From contig CALKCK010000009.1 in the NCBI GenBank assembly GCA_938083195.1, positions 186,001 through 250,000 of the forward strand: a DNA stretch of 64,000 bases, written 5' to 3'. The DNA is from an uncultured Pirellulaceae bacterium. Its GTDB lineage: Bacteria; Planctomycetota; Planctomycetia; Pirellulales; Pirellulaceae. This document shows positions 63,775 to 64,000 of this stretch, piece after piece (positions within the stretch are counted from its first letter, which is position 1; each line of letters begins with the position of its first letter). The notes beneath the pieces were generated by a model, which searched no databases, was not told where the DNA came from, and worked only from the letters and a program-made list of their open reading frames with translations. The position numbers were made by a program, and so were the translations under genes.

Positions 63775-64000
63775 ATGAAATTCAACGCTGCACCTACGCC
63801 CCATGAATATCATCAATTTTACGGCAAGTACATTTCGCTGGTTGATCCCGACAGGCTACCAAGCGAATTGGCCAGCCAACCGATCGAATTGAAACAACTC
63901 CTCTCCACTCTCTCCGATTCTGAGGTCGATTGCCTTCACGAACCTTACACTTGGACACTGAAACAGGTGATCGGTCATCTGATAGATTGCGAACGAATTT
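63775..64000 (+). CDS. DinB-like protein, 3' end outside window
   Basis: The first 75 codons of a gene running out of the window. It begins at an ATG at 63775 and reads 'LPSELASQPIELKQLLSTLS', 'YTWTLKQVIGHLIDCERI'. The 'W(T/S)(L/V)KQVIGHL-D-ER' pattern is the first metal-binding helix of DinB_2-type proteins (conserved His in 'IGHL'). These are metal-binding four-helix proteins, some acting as thiol transferases. The call rests on this short N-terminus. Confidence 0.7.
   Translation, partial: MKFNAAPTPHEYHQFYGKYISLVDPDRLPSELASQPIELKQLLSTLSDSEVDCLHEPYTWTLKQVIGHLIDCERI

Overview
The window looks like a chromosomal segment of a planctomycete, most likely a member of the Pirellulaceae. This rests on gene content rather than any marker gene: formylglycine-type sulfatases, two DUF1592/DUF1588-type cytochrome proteins each paired with a DUF1552 protein, a PVC-type dehydrogenase/cytochrome c fusion, DUF1080 and DUF3472 domains, an SHD1 domain, and many secreted proteins without known homologues. 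Genes sit on both strands in short operons. Base composition is moderate in most of the window and visibly GC-richer between about 25.3 and 39 kb.

Layout. 0-5.4 kb: the 3' end of a parvulin-type foldase, an acyltransferase-3 membrane protein, 4-hydroxyphenylpyruvate dioxygenase, and a secreted DUF3472-endonuclease/exonuclease/phosphatase fusion. 5.4-13.8 kb: a complete SUF iron-sulfur cluster operon on the minus strand, in the order sufR-like regulator, sufC, sufB, sufD, a three-domain cysteine desulfurase / persulfide dioxygenase-like / rhodanese protein, a Rieske ferredoxin, a SufT-like MIP18 protein and a small unknown gene. 14-24 kb: housekeeping and secreted genes (alanine/glycine:cation symporter, a tandem-parvulin foldase, an aromatic/aspartate aminotransferase, inositol-3-phosphate synthase, an FHA protein), with three clear Rho-independent terminators.

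24.5-39.6 kb: an island-like region. It begins with tRNA-Arg(UCG) and a Y2-type transposase relic. It holds two intact sulfatases, a DUF1552 / DUF1592-type pair, a 1666-residue dehydrogenase-cytochrome-DUF1080-discoidin-sulfatase fusion and a DUF1080 protein. Decayed fragments are scattered through it: two extra copies of a sulfatase 5' end (one inverted), a sulfatase C-terminal relic and a Gfo/Idh/MocA oxidoreductase tail. The genes suit degradation of sulfated polysaccharides at the cell envelope. A second DUF1552 / DUF1592-type pair follows (39.6-43.4 kb).

43.8-64 kb: beta-carbonic anhydrase, a prenyltransferase/squalene-cyclase-fold protein carrying CxxCH, a 1198-residue secreted DUF3472-PA14-BNR protein, a HExxH-YkgJ fusion, a large MscS/MscK-type channel, a lipoprotein thioredoxin whose first active-site cysteine codon is an in-frame TGA followed by a hairpin (candidate selenoprotein), a cupin, a cytochrome P450, an ICMT-like methyltransferase, a DUF3050 protein, an M1 peptidase, an IclR regulator and the start of a DinB-like gene.

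The strongest leads are the candidate selenoprotein (54544-55701), the three-enzyme sulfur-handling fusion inside the SUF operon (6632-9037), the 1666-residue fusion (33298-38298) and the decayed inverted duplication beside the tRNA. All assignments come from reading the sequence; no database search was run.
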